The notes beneath the pieces were generated by a model. It did not search any database. It saw nothing but the letters and a program-made list of their open reading frames with translations, and was not told where the DNA came from. From Chara braunii (lineage: Eukaryota; Streptophyta; Charophyceae; Charales; Characeae), in NCBI GenBank assembly GCA_003427395.1, contig BFEA01000257.1, positions 1,795,130-1,849,938 on the forward strand: a stretch of DNA of 54,809 bases. The letters are read 5' to 3'. The position numbers and the translations under genes are program-made. Below are positions 9,932-20,930 of the stretch, in pieces (position 1 is the stretch's first letter; each line of letters opens with the position of its first letter).

Positions 9932-10200
9932 CCTGAAGACTGGAAAATGCTGCCCAGAGTCCCCATGGTCCTATGCACCAGGACCGCGGTACCAGCTTGT
10001 CTCCTGGACGGAACCCTCTCAGGCGCTGGTGATAGACGCGGTTGGAAGTTCAAACTTCAATCCTTTCTTTTTCTTTTTTCTTTTTCCTTTTGAAAGGGCC
10101 ACATTCTAGAGATATCATCATTGAACAGACCGGTCCCATGTAATTTAGAATTACTTTGTTCTGTTCATCTGATTGCGTATGGAGTCGAACTTGGGTCTTT
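9932..10200. other. no gene seen
   Basis: Contains another B-box-like word on the minus strand (AAGTTCGACTCCATA, 10193-10179) and a T-rich run at 10065-10090, probably debris of further SINE-like inserts. Confidence 0.4.
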
Positions 10201-10343
10201 TTTTTTTTTTTTTTTTTTTTTTGAAGAAGAAGAAGCAGCCCGAAATGTTGCTAGAGGTGCTGATAAGAGCAGACACCACTAGCACCATCGGGGAGGCTCC
10301 ATCTATTGGTGGGGAGCGGCACCTGCTGGAAACCGGGTCCAGG
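10201..10343 (-). repeat. A-tailed dispersed repeat (family R1), copy 1
   Basis: Family R1 in forward sense reads GGGACGCTGGGCCCGGTT, CCAGCAGGTGCAGCTCC, CCACCAATAGATTGGAGC, then GGCTGCTCTTATCACC and an A-tail. Here it is reversed: T run 10201-10222, GATAAGAGCAG at 10262, GGCTCCATCTATTGGTGGGG and CACCTGCTGGAAACCGGGTCC to 10341. Oligo-A at one end suggests a short retroposed element. Confidence 0.65.
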
Positions 10344-11229
10344 TCTGTTGGGAACTAAAACTGGAATTCCCCTTTTGTGGAATTTGATGGGTGTGAAATG
10401 GAGCCTGTGTAAAAATAAATAAATAACATAAAATAAATAAATAAATAAATTAAATAAATAAATAAATTAAATAAATAAATAAATAAAATAAATTCACCAG
10501 CGTTTGGTATCCTTTCCATCGTCAACTTGAACCCCCCTTCTACCATTTGTTTTTAAAAGAGAAAACATCATTGTGACCACCGGGCTTCCGTTCTTGGTTG
10601 TGGGATGATGCGAGGTCTCTGGAATTCGACGCCCATTGGGCCTTGCCGCACCTCTCACCAAATGTGAAAAAGCGAAACTTTGCCAACCTGCACAGTTTTT
10701 GTCAGTAGTGGGGTGAGGCCCATGCTCTCACATGAATGCATGCAGGATAAGAGAGAGTCGGACTTTGTCGAAGGAATGGTGCTGGCCACTGGGACCTCAG
10801 TGACTCAGTCCCACCACTCTGGAAAATTCACTTTTCCTTGCTTATCCGCTGCCTATCTCTTTGCTGCCTACTGGAATAGAAAGCCTCATCATTATCCCTG
10901 CATCTGGACAGCCGTTTGCTCGAAATACAGCTATTATTACTGGCCTATTCAGGTGAAGACGGTCGCCAATGGCCCGTGTTACCTACAGACACCTTTTGTG
11001 ACCAGATAAGATGATTTCTGGTTATCCTCCACCAGTCAGCACGACCACTGTTGTTGTTGTTGTCGGGGGGGGAAAAGAAACCTACGCTATATTCTTCTCT
11101 TTTTTTTTTTTTAAGCCCAGGGTGTTGTAGAGGCCAAGGACCAGACCTGCGGTGATTGCTGGCAGCAGCAGCCAATGGTTGTCCTGACAGGATAGGCCAC
11201 CTACCCTACCCATCCCCACGTTAACACTC
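10344..11229. other. non-coding stretch with an AAAT microsatellite
   Basis: An imperfect (AAAT)n run occupies about 10411-10492 and a T run 11100-11113. A 109-codon plus frame at 10680-11009 has no recognisable domain. Confidence 0.5.
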
Positions 11230-11420
11230 CCAGCGCACCCCCTGTCCCTACCATCCTACCTCAGTGTGACCATCACTCAGGACCATCGCCCTACCAGTAT
11301 CGAGGGCAACTTGGACCAGACAGCAGTGACAAACACTAGGGCTGGGCCAACCCCCCAGCCCTAGTGGAAGCGGACGAACCTTGCCGTACGGGAACTTCAG
11401 ACACCAGGCTCTTGCAATCT
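11230..11420. repeat. dispersed repeat, copy 2 (mate at 8690-8880)
   Basis: See copy 1. The alignment is discontinuous. Confidence 0.4.
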
Positions 11421-11577
11421 TCTACAGGCCCAATTCAGAGAGTCTACCCAGCAGGAGTGCCTAAGCAAGGCAAGCCGGTGCCCATGGACGCATCATACCA
11501 TCCTTCCCCTAATTTACCCAAGGCTAGACTTCTCTCAAATCGTTCATCGTCTTTCAAATTCTTTCAATCCACCTTCA

Positions 11578-11690
11578 CTACCTACCTACGACTACTCCTA
11601 AGGCTTATACAGGGGACCCCTACGAACATAGCTTTGTTGTCTCCCTCCAGCCATCAGCGGGGATGCATGTTGGCCCCTGCCCCAACCGTG
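11578..11690. repeat. dispersed repeat, copy 2 (mate at 265-358)
   Basis: See the copy at 265-358. This one lies in a plus frame of 144 codons (11364-11798) that shows no domain. Confidence 0.5.
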
Positions 11691-11812
11691 GTGGTCAAGG
11701 ATGGGGTGGGACCTCCGGTGGGGGTCCAGCTAATGCAAAGACCGAGCATTTTGACGGTAGCTGCGCCTCCCTTTTCATGGTCCCCCGCCCTTAACTGAAT
11801 AACAGCAGTGTC

Positions 11813-12032
11813 TAAGGCCAACGCTCTCCCGCACACCACAGACAACCCACTCACACTCGCACTCACACCCGTGTTGGCCAAGGACCCNNNNNNNNNNNNN
11901 NNNNNNNNNNNNNNNNNNNNNNNNNNNNNNNNNNNNNNNNNNNNNNNNNNNNNNNNNTAAGGCCAACGCTCTCCCGCACACCAGAGACAACCCACTCACA
12001 CTCGCACTCACACCCGTGTTGGCCAAGGACCC
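11813..12032. other. assembly gap flanked by near-identical 75-bp sequences
   Basis: Bases 11888-11957 are N. The 75 bases before (11813-11887) and after (11958-12032) are the same apart from about one base. This fits unmerged overlapping contig ends, or a tandem repeat that the assembler could not close. Confidence 0.85.
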
Positions 12033-12084
12033 TACGAATACTGATCAGAGGTATCAAGCGGATGATCAACGCTGGTTGGCACTA

Positions 12085-12143
12085 AGTGCGCCGCAGGCGG
12101 TTATGGGCTCGAACCCACAACCTCCTGAATGCCACTTGTGTGC
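12085..12143 (-). repeat. tRNA-derived SINE fragment, copy 2
   Basis: On the minus strand AAGTGGCATTCAGGAGGT is followed by a good B-box, GGGTTCGAGCCC (12116-12105), with a T-arm stem GTGGG/CCCAT. The A-box side is cut off and replaced by a GTT/T-rich run (12146-12207). Confidence 0.55.
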
Positions 12144-12298
12144 CTTTGTTGTTGTTGTTGTTGTGTTTGTCGTTGTTGCTTTCTTTTCTTTTTTTTTCTT
12201 TTTTTTTAAAGGTTACTCGGGTTAGGACCGCAGTGGGAAGCACTTCGACGCTCATCCATAGAGGGTATCCCATGCAGGTGACGGTTTGGGAGGCTTTC

Positions 12299-12670
12299 CT
12301 TGGGCAGGAGACACATCTTGGTACCCAGTTCCCGACTACTTACCTCCTGCCATAGGCACCCTCATGTGATCACACTAGATGGTAATCGTATGTTGTTGTT
12401 GTTTCGCTGTTGTTGCTATCGAAAGAGGGAAACATGCTTGTGGTCGGCAAAGCTTGCCCAATATAAAGGGCAAACCCTTGGGCAGCAGATGCATCTTGGT
12501 ACCCAGTCCCCAACGACGACTCACCTTCCTGCCATAGGCACCCTCATGTGATCACACTAGAATCATCGTGGTAATAATCATATGTTGTTGTTGTTGTTTC
12601 CCTGTTGTCGCAATTGAAAGAGGGAAACATGCTTGTGGTCGGCAAAGCTTGCCCAATATAAAGGGCAAGG
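12299..12670. repeat. tandem duplication, ~178-bp unit
   Basis: Units at 12299-12476 and 12477-12670 both run from CTTGGGCAG through CATCTTGGTACCCAGT, TGCCATAGGCACCCTC, a GTT run and GAGGGAAACATGCTTGTGG to AATATAAAGGGCAA. There is no coding potential. Confidence 0.9.
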
Positions 12671-13006
12671 AATGGGCATGATGCCATTTCAAAATTTGTA
12701 TATTTTGTGTAGCTCTCATCTGTGTGCCATTTGGAACCTTATCCCAAACCTTATATTTGGCCTGATGGCCCTGATCTACAGATGATGTGTCAAGGATGGG
12801 TTGCGTTGGCGGATGGAGGATGTCTCTCTGCTAGGTAAGGGCTTGTTATAGGTGCGGGGCCCATTTGCACTTTGTCTCATGTGTGTCAAAAAGGTTGGTC
12901 ACTTTGGCAGACGGAGGAGATATCTCCGCAAGAGAATGGTAAGTTCCTCGAGGGCTTAGGGGTTCACACTACTAAAGAGGGACGCGGGAAAAAAAAAAAA
13001 AAAAAA

Positions 13007-13445
13007 AGCAGGGATGGTACATGCTGAAGGGGTATAGAAGGGATGGGCACCGTCTCAGATTCACCGCAATGAAGTCTGTGGACGCACAGGGTTCAGCGTT
13101 CTGCTTCTCGATGGCTTAGGGGTTCAGGAGGGAATTTTAAAACTCCTCTTGTAGTGCGTGGTCCTGGAGGAGTAGGAAGACAATTAGGTGCTGAACATTC
13201 TCAAAGATTAGAATCTTATTTTCAATCAGTGCCAGGACTTCAGATCGTAGCTTGTTCTACTCCTTGTAATGAGGGATATAAGCAGGGATGATACGTGCTG
13301 AAGGTGTATAGAAGGGATGGGCAACGTCTCAGATTCACCGCAATGAAGCCTGAGGGCACACAGGGTTCAGCGTTCTGCTTCTCCAGGGCTTAGGTGTTCA
13401 GGCTACTAAAGAGGGAGGCGGGATATAAGCAGGGATGGTATGAGC
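13007..13445. repeat. imperfect tandem repeat, two long and one short copy
   Basis: AGCAGGGATG(G/A)TAC starts copies at 13007 and 13281 and a short one at 13426. Each long copy continues through TATAGAAGGGATGGGCA, TCTCAGATTCACCGCAATG and CAGGGTTCAGCGTTCTGC. A CTACTAAAGAGGGA word joins the copies. Confidence 0.8.
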
Positions 13446-13717
13446 TGATATGTACAATCAAAGTAGCGCCTGCCAAGGTTTAGGCCCTTTAGGGTTTATA
13501 GGGGCTAGGGATTAGATTCCAAAGGGAGGAGGATGAATGGAGGAGAATGAACGGAGGAGAACGAATGTGGCCACCCTCGACATTGACCGACGTATAGTGA
13601 ATAAAGGGGGGGAGTAGCTAGTGTCTCATTGAATATTAATGGCGGTCTGTCGTCAGATTGACAAGACGATCTCCCCACACGTTTGGACCTGTCCCTTTTA
13701 ATGTACAAATTTGTAAA

Positions 13718-13805
13718 GGGACGCTGGGCCCGTTTTCCAGCAGGTGCAGCTCCCCACCAATAGATGGAGCCTCCTCCGAGAAAGCTTGAGGCGTCTGCTC
13801 CTCCT
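13718..13805 (+). repeat. A-tailed dispersed repeat (R1), copy 2
   Basis: Forward core GGGACGCTGGGCCCG, then CCAGCAGGTGCAGCTCC and ACCAATAGATGGAGCC. Its end abuts the T run of an oppositely oriented tRNA-like insert. Confidence 0.65.
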
Positions 13806-13885
13806 TTTTTTTTTTTTTTTTAATTAATCTGGGATCGATACCAACGACACTGTGTGACACCATTCTACCAGCGCCTCAAGCTGAT
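13806..13885 (-). repeat. short tRNA-derived retroposon with oligo-A tail
   Basis: On the minus strand A-box-like TTGAGGCGCTGGTAGAATGG (13879-13860) and B-box GGTATCGATCCCAG (13842-13829) are followed by an A-tail (T run 13806-13821). The spacing fits a tRNA body that ends just after the T-arm. It differs from the SINE at 9866. Confidence 0.5.
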
Positions 13886-14007
13886 CCCGGGGTTGTTTTC
13901 TAAAAAAAAAAAAAAAAAAAAAAAAAAGGGGAAAAAAGTCCATTAACAAAAAGAGGCAGAAACGTAATTTGGACTTTGGGTGCTCGACTGCTCAACAATA
14001 GACACAT

Positions 14008-14110
14008 ATTATTTGGACTGTTTTATTGCACCAGACACGTTATTTGGACTGTTTTTTTGCACCGGAGTCCGGACACATATTTGGACTGTTTTATTGCACC
14101 AGATACATTG
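14008..14110. repeat. minisatellite, three copies of a ~33-bp unit
   Basis: TATTTGGACTG, a T-rich stretch, TTGCACC and then AGACAC, GGAGTCCGGACACA or AGATACA repeats at about 14009, 14041 and 14070. Confidence 0.8.
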
Positions 14111-14238
14111 TGAGTGATCGAATATTTTGAATGTATTGGGACCATTCCAAGGTCCAGATGGATGAACGGGCGTGTGGCTACTTCGAGCTTAACCAATCGA
14201 CAAAATAGGGCAAGGGTCTCGCGAGATAAACGAGTTGC

Positions 14239-14309
14239 CGCATACCTTGTTGCAAATTGCAGGTTGGAGGACTTGACCAATCAACCTGCAACTTGTGACA
14301 AGGCGTATG
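14239..14309. repeat. imperfect hairpin, ~27-bp arms
   Basis: CATACCTTGTTGCAA then ATTGCAGGTTG (14241-14266) pairs with CAACCTGCAACTTG then TGACAAGGCGTATG (14283-14309) with few mismatches. The loop is 16 bases. It lies outside the truncated gypsy element. Confidence 0.65.
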
Positions 14310-14449
14310 GCCATTTGCTGACCAGTTCGTCAAAACCTTTTGTGGAATGCACAATGGCCCCCTGCCACCCACCCCTCCCCCAACACCCTTCCCTTTTTTT
14401 TTTTTTTTTTTTTTTTTACACAAAGGCCCTTTGTGCAAGACCACTATCC

Positions 14450-14998
14450 TGCGTTAGGGAGACCCCCTGCATCTCTCACTGTTACAGCATTCAAGCGCTG
14501 CAAATCCTGTACCCATCTCAGCGTCCCGTTTGGTTTGACAAAGCAAAATCAAGGGGATGCATATGGTCCACTCGAGTAGTCTGAGACATGAGTGCGGATC
14601 TTCTCGTCAAGATAATTTACCACATTTTCTTCGTCAGTCGGATTCGGGTATCGCGCACCTTGCAGATTCCATGGTTCATGTGGCACGGTATGTATCCAAA
14701 TCATTGGGATCTTGTCAACATCCAGGCAACCACGTTCGTCATCATTGAAGGCATAGGCAGTATGCCTTCCTCTCATGGTCTCTACCATCAGCTGCCTCTC
14801 CTGCGCTATAAGGAAATCTGGTTCCCCTATGATCAGCGCCTCTTCCGTTTCTTGATTGATATGGCATGGTTCATTCTCCGCATTTTCCCGCATCTGCCGT
14901 ATTAACTCTCGTTCCCGCTCGTAATAAACTTATTGTTCCTCAGTCACGAGCACAGGAACAGGGCGACATTTTTGATCTACTCTTTTGTATCGCCTTTA
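14450..14998 (-). pseudogene. gypsy pol: spacer and N-terminal reverse transcriptase, truncated
   Basis: After the A8 frameshift the frame reads YKRVDQKCRPVPVLVTEEQ, stop, then a linker and LDVDKIPMIWIHTVPHEPWN, KIRTHVSDYSSGPYASP, a TGA at 14551-14549, FCFVKPNGTLRWVQDLQRLN and GGLPNA. This is the RT fingers region of Ty3/gypsy pol. In that family the stop position is normally Trp (SPWFCFVKP). Further stops (TAA) lie at 14998-14996 and 14932-14930. Homology ends abruptly at 14450, before motif A, so no catalytic aspartates are present. Confidence 0.85.
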
Positions 14999-16506
14999 TG
15001 ACCCTTGCTTGAGTCCACCCCTAAAAAAAACTGAGTCGTACTCAGGGTTTGGGCTCCTGCCGATCCTCCTATCTTTCTGGGCGTTCGATATACCAACTCC
15101 ACCTCTCCTTCACCCATCTGTTCCATCACCTTTTCTCTCAAGGCCTCTACGGCCTCCGGGTCCGTCATCCCATAGGTTGACACTATGTCCATAGCATCGC
15201 CTATATTGGTCAAGCTAAGAGTCAGTGCTTCCGGGTTCCTTTCTTTTTCAAACTCATCTCCCCCTAGCCTCTTCCTTTCTTCTTCCGATTCCTCAATCGT
15301 AAAAGAACCAGGATTGGGCCTATTCCTTATACTTCGTGGCCCCGTATTTCTACATATGATAACCTCATAGTTGCCACATACCGGGTCACATAAGACAAGG
15401 AACATCGTCCCATCATGCTTACTCAGTATGACGGTCTCCGTTCGGCTCAGGAAAGATCGGCCCAATAGGATGGGATAATCGAGATCGGGCATTACAAAGA
15501 AACAGCTTCTCACTTTAACCTTACCAATCTCCAAAACCACTCTCGATGCGGTCCCTATGAACACAGGCCGACTATTCGCTCCCATTAAAACTCCATTATC
15601 GGAGCGATCAATCTCCATCCCCAAGCACAAAGCATGCTCCTCTCTTATGAGGTTCATTTCTGCCCCAGTATCCACCATTGCCGTACACGTTTTTCCTTTT
15701 ACTACTACTTCCAAGCACCCACATGCGACGGACTTCCAATCCATGTTTGTGCCTGTCTCTGCCCATTCCGTTTCCTTGGGGATTATGGCCCCCAATCGCA
15801 CGCTCGCTACCATTTTCCTGGATAATCGAGCTTTAAGCTCATCCCGGAGCCTTGGAGCTGAAGCCAACACATCCTTCAGGTTCATAAGATTATTATGACC
15901 CTCAAGGATTCTATCCATCATTTCCTCTACATCATAGCCTTCTTCTACCCGGACAACATACTTCCTTTTCTTCCCCTCCGGGACTCTGTCCGCATCTGCC
16001 TTAACATCCCTCTTCTTTGCTCTTAGCTCGACCCTCTTATCCTCTTCTTTCCTTAACCTCTCATCTCTCTCATCCTCATCCTCTGAGATGTCTACTGTCT
16101 CTTTTTCCCCACTAGGCTCAGGAACGTCCTTTGTCGACTCATTGGGGCTTACCGGCCCCTTGGCCCTTGTCCTGACGGCCTGTGGTGCTCCTCCTGACCT
16201 TGATGGTGGCCTGTAAACCATTCCGGACCGAGGCGTTGGTCCCGAAATCGTTACGCCTGGTAGGCTCCCAGATCCTCCTTACGGTCCTGGACCCATATCG
16301 TAGAGATACACCAGTGGCTTTTTACCTTTCCACTCCTTGACCTCTTCACACATGTTGGTCAATTTGTCTTGATACCTTCCTATCTTCGCCACTAGATCCT
16401 CCATTCTTTCCATCGTTCTCCGGGCCTCATTCCAATAATCCTTTTCTATCTCCTCGTCAGACTCTACCACAATTGGTTCTTCCTTGGCCGTACCGGCTTT
16501 CCTTTC
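14977..16506 (-). pseudogene. gypsy gag-pol: spacer and retroviral-type aspartic protease
   Basis: The frame continues from gag after a TAG (16509-16507), with a TAA at 16281-16279. An acidic, Lys-rich linker (about 16140-15980) precedes the protease. The active site is MVDTGAEMNLI (DTGA) near 15680, and PILLGRSFL near 15470 is the usual second hydrophobic Gly motif. The length fits a gypsy protease domain. The frame ends at 14977 because of the A8 slip, which separates it from RT. Confidence 0.85.
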
Positions 16507-18162
16507 CTACTCTACTTCCTCATTTTCTCCTATCTCTTCAACCCTTACATCACGACGGACCTCCTCCTCTTGCCAGATTCGAAACATGGACGGAGGAGCG
16601 GGCGGCTCGCCGGCCTCGACTCGTCTCAAGGCCTCCTTTCTCGACCCACCAGGGATCTCTGGGTCAATGTAGTATCCAAACTTATCATACATGTCACCGT
16701 CGTAGTTGGTACTAATCAACCCTTCATCTTCATCGTTCCTTCGGACATGGCAGAACTTGATGGTGTGACCCTTCTGCCCACAATGCCAGCAAATGACATT
16801 CCTCCAGTCTATCCGTCCTCTACCAAAACCTCGCCCGCCGTCCTGACTACTTTGATTTTCTGACGCATTCCAATCCCCATTTCCTCCTCCACCGGAATTG
16901 CCACCTTCATTCCCTCTTCCACTAGAATTGCCACCCCCATTTCCTCTTCCATTTCTCCGGCCGCCATTTCCTCGCCCTCGGCCCCATTCTTGGTTCTGTC
17001 GACGTCCGCCGCCTTGATTTCCCTGCGACCCCTGTGGTGCCGGCTGTTGAGATTGGCTTGGCTGGGGGCTCGGGTGACTTACTTCTTGAGTTTGGGGTCC
17101 TGGACACCCGCAGGAAGCTGCGCTCAGCGACGCTCCCGTGCACGATCTATGTGGTCCACTCATTGGTCATGGTACGTACGAACAGTGCCCAGGCCAAGGA
17201 CTTGGAGGTCCATAACCCGGCCACGGCCCATAGGGTGCTGGCGCGGCCTGACCATGCGACTCCGCGAGAGGCAGTGTTGTTGTCTGCGGAGTCTATCCTC
17301 TTCCTGAGCCTTGTCCGCCTTGGGCCTGATTTTTTGTCTTCCTCTGTGCCTTTGTTAACTTTAGAGGTTCGGGTTCTTCTTCTTCTTCTTCTTCCTCCTC
17401 TTGCACTACCCCCTTCTTTGCCTTTCCCTGAGTCTGCAGTGCCGCCATAACCTTTCTTGCTGCCTTCGCCTCTTTTTCCGCATCGAGTTGGGCAACAACA
17501 TCCTCTACCATTCTCTTAAAATCTCTCTCGTCACTTGTCGTGGTATCCAAAGTCTTCCTTTTCTTCCTCGCCTGCCTCATCTAAAAGATGTCTACCTGGT
17601 CCAATTCTCCCTCTTTCACACCCTCTTTTATGGCGGCCCAAGTCAGTTTCCTTCTTGGCGCGGCCTTCTTGGTTAGCGACGAGGCTTCCCAATTCTTGAA
17701 GTGCCCCAGGAAAGTGACACACTGTTCTTCTTCCGCCAATCCTGAGACTTTCTTTGCCGTTTTCTCAAATGTCCTGGCAAAGGCCCCCACTGTGGAGAAC
17801 TCGTCTCGTCTCAACATTTCCAGGTCTTCTTTGGTCAGCAGGCCGTCACCTAACTTGAAACGTCTCTTCATCTCCTCTTTAAACTTCGCCCACTCACCAT
17901 TCGCGCCGGCCGCTACTTTCATTACCTCAGGTCTAAGCTCCCACCAGACGTACCTAGGCATCAACTTGAATTTGTCTGCTTCTGACGCCTCGCTAGTGAC
18001 CTGCTCCAACAACTCAAGCCACTCGGACACTCTATCCCCGTTGAAGTGAAAAATGTTAACCTTGGGCACCTGAAGCCGTGCCATCTCTCTTTTTTCCAAT
18101 GCCTTGACGAAGTCCTCAGGTGTAGCACCCGGGCCCCACTCGATTCCATCAGCGTCCCCCAT
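16507..18162 (-). pseudogene. gypsy gag with CCHC zinc knuckle
   Basis: It starts at ATG 18162, 380 bases after the primer-binding site. Residues 1-190 contain VPKVNIFHFNGDRVSEWLEL and ARTFEKTAKKV, typical of retrotransposon gag capsid domains. A TAG (17583-17581) directly precedes an in-frame ATG. A Lys/Glu-rich segment follows, then TAG (17295-17293), TGA (17169-17167), a Gln/Gly/Arg/Asn-rich nucleic-acid-binding region and the knuckle CWHCGQKGHTIKFC (C-x2-C-x4-H-x4-C) near 16780. All segments share one frame, so the stops are point changes in a formerly single gag. It would package element RNA in the intact form. Confidence 0.85.
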
Positions 18163-18530
18163 CTTTACGCTTTCTCAAAAACCTGTTAAGGAATGAACGG
18201 TTTTAACAAAAACAATCTGCCGTCAAATCTCCAACTCGCTTACTTTCATCATTTTACTACTATCTTTATTTAACTTGAAGTAGCCTATCAGGTCTCTATA
18301 TTATAACTTCTGATTCTATTGCTAAAAACGGACATATACACAATGCATACTTCCAACCTTACTCACAATCAAAAAAAGATCTGACATGCCATCAAGAATG
18401 TCACAATACTCGTATCATCGTCAATCAAAGGGAGGAAAATCTTTCCATCAAAGGTTGTCGTTTTGCCTGGATCATCAGCCTGCACTTAACCTGGGTTCGT
18501 TCTCTTAAGGACCCCGGTAGGCAGCCGAGA
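18163..18530 (-). other. gypsy 5' untranslated leader
   Basis: AT-rich sequence between the primer-binding site and the gag start codon. No frame or motif is seen. Confidence 0.55.
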
Positions 18531-18548
18531 TCCCCGACAATGACGCCA
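18531..18548 (-). other. primer-binding site (tRNA-Asp type)
   Basis: On the minus strand TGGCGTCATTGTCGGGGA lies two bases inside the LTR end. It resembles the tRNA-Asp-type site TGGCGCCGTTGCCGGGGA of plant gypsy elements, differing at three positions that are all transitions. Confidence 0.6.
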
Positions 18549-19242
18549 CCTGTCGAGCGCATCGGTCCCGCACGGGGACTCTCCCGGCCGCATCACGCAG
18601 GATTTTGTAGGACTTTGTTGCAGAGAGCATTTGCCGCTCCGCCCGAGTGCGCCAGCCGTACCTCTCGCGGGCCCCTACGACAAGACAGAGTCACGCGAGG
18701 CACCACTTACCTCCACCTGCGGGAGCTGTCACCATCCCTTAGGTGGGCGTATCCCTGTCGAGCTATTGAACCACATGCGAAAGCTTTTCGTACGCAATTG
18801 CAGAGGTGTGGTCCAGCTGAGGGCGTTTCTCGTTCGCTGTAGCATACGGGGTTACGCGCGGTCGAACGCCCGAAAATCAACCCACACGCGAATCCACGTA
18901 CTGGGGGGCTGAGGTCCCAACGACTCGGCGCCGGTCGACTAGGACGCATCACACACACCACGCGTTACACTACAACACTCACATTTACCCACACATAACA
19001 CATGGAAAAACACAAAACAAACACAACATCACAACACTCCTAGTCCCTTCAGTATCCGACCCATAACTTCATGCCGCGAGAATCAGGTAGGTACCGCGTG
19101 CTGGACTTTTGTATAAGAGTCGTGCGCGCGCATGGCCTCCTCATATCGACCAGTCATGCGGCATTTCGCAAGCATTTGCGCTGATGGGGTACTATGTGCT
19201 ACTCGCAGCCTCGCGGCCCTTGATAATCTCGAGGGTCGCGTT

Positions 19243-20840
19243 CGACACTCAAGTGTCGGCTGACAGGCACTTTGAAGGGTAATCTCTCAACGTCGGACAA
19301 CCGCCATGTGCGGTTGAAGACCAAACCCTCTTCTGCACCCTGTGCAGAGGGGTTGAATAGACAACTTTAAGCTGTCGTGGCGGTCAAACATGAAGGGGTT
19401 TGACTTTGACGGCTGCCACGGACTACAACGTCCAACCGCAAAGACTTTAAGGAGGAAACAACTGCAAATAGTCTGATAGTAGTTCCAAAAAGGTAGGGGG
19501 TAGGCCAACACGAAAGATGCGTGCGGATGAAGCCCAGACTCACACCCACGGGCAACCCGATGTTTGAGACTTTTGGAGGCTCGTACACGGGTCCCCTTAG
19601 GCCGACTAGGCTTATTCCCTACCTCCTGTGTCGTTTCGCGCTGCCGAAACTTGGGTTTACTGGCCGTGACGCGTTTTTGCCCTCTCTGCTCGTCCCATAA
19701 CCTTCGAGCGCAGAAATTGGTAAGTGTCGCGCGCATGGGTTAACATAAATCCGAGCGGAGGCAGACCCTACGCGTACCGACCAACGATGCGGGTTTGCGT
19801 AAGCAATAGTGATGTCGGCGCATTATGTGAAGCTCGAGTGGCCTCTTTTGAGCCATGGGTTCGCTCTCACCGCTCTGGCCTCGGCTGAAGTGCGCGCTAA
19901 GGGGGGTAAACCTTTAGTAAGCGCATGACCGACCTGAGAGTCTTATCATCTTCTGCACCCTGAGATGCCCCAAAGGGTGTGGGGTAAGATGGTCCCTAGG
20001 GCAGGAAGGAATTCGGAGCGGTGGTGAGTTGTCTGGCGCATCACCAGCGACACGCTAATCCTTCTGCCCGAAACTTTATCGTTCGACCAAAATAACCTCA
20101 ACAAGGATGAAAAATAAATCCTCTTAACGCTATCGGAAAAAAATACCTTCAATGTTAGTCTGGGGCTTGGAACGTCCCAGACAAGGATCTTGGTTTCCAG
20201 GCTTGGGACAACTGCCCTACCACACGAAGTCAAAGAGAATAGAAGGACGCAAGCGTGCGGTCGCATAGCCCCATAAGGGTTACTCGAGCGTACGCTTACT
20301 CTGATTATCACATCATCGGGCTGGGAAAAGAACAATCTCACCCAAACAACAGGTTGTGGGGTAGTACACTCTCACGACAGTTGTGTGGTTTGCCTAACTG
20401 AATTCAAAACATAATCACTCAATCACATATTGAATCGAGTCCCTCTCATACATACCTGCAAACATCTGACATTCAAACAACATCACACGCACTAAAGGAG
20501 TCAACTTTTCAGCCTCATGCAGCTCACACCCTGCCTTACGCACACAAGCCCAACCATTCCCTCTCAACAAATATACTCAGTCTTTAAGAAATGACCATTT
20601 ATAAAGAAACTGGGTGAAAACCCAAAGAAACATACAAAACCTGGCAAGGGTCAAGGCCTTAGGTTGAGAGGCAGGAGAGATAGGAAAGTTAAGTCGTAGA
20701 CCGACGAATCGGCACCCGACCTGTTATCAGTGATAACAGACAAGTGATCCTTTCGTAGAATCAGACCAAACAATTCGATCCTTCAATCGGATGTGAAAAC
20801 CTGCATCACAATATAGGTCAAAGAGAACCACTACTATGTT
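19243..20840. other. hairpin-rich part of the candidate LTR
   Basis: Perfect stems: CGACACT/AGTGTCG (19243/19252), CAACCGC/GCGGTTG (19298/19310), GTCTGGG/CCCAGAC (20158/20176), CTGTTATCA/TGATAACAG with a one-base loop (20721/20731), CCGA/TCGG (20701/20709) and CTACT/AGTAG (about 20829). The arms are unrelated to one another. No protein-coding frame with a domain was found. Confidence 0.5.
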
Positions 20841-20930
20841 CAACCCGAGTAGAGGATAGTTCCCCAATTCGTACCCTAGCTCCTCTATCAGTCTCACATT
20901 CAGCTTGCCTCACTAACGCCAAGTCACTGA

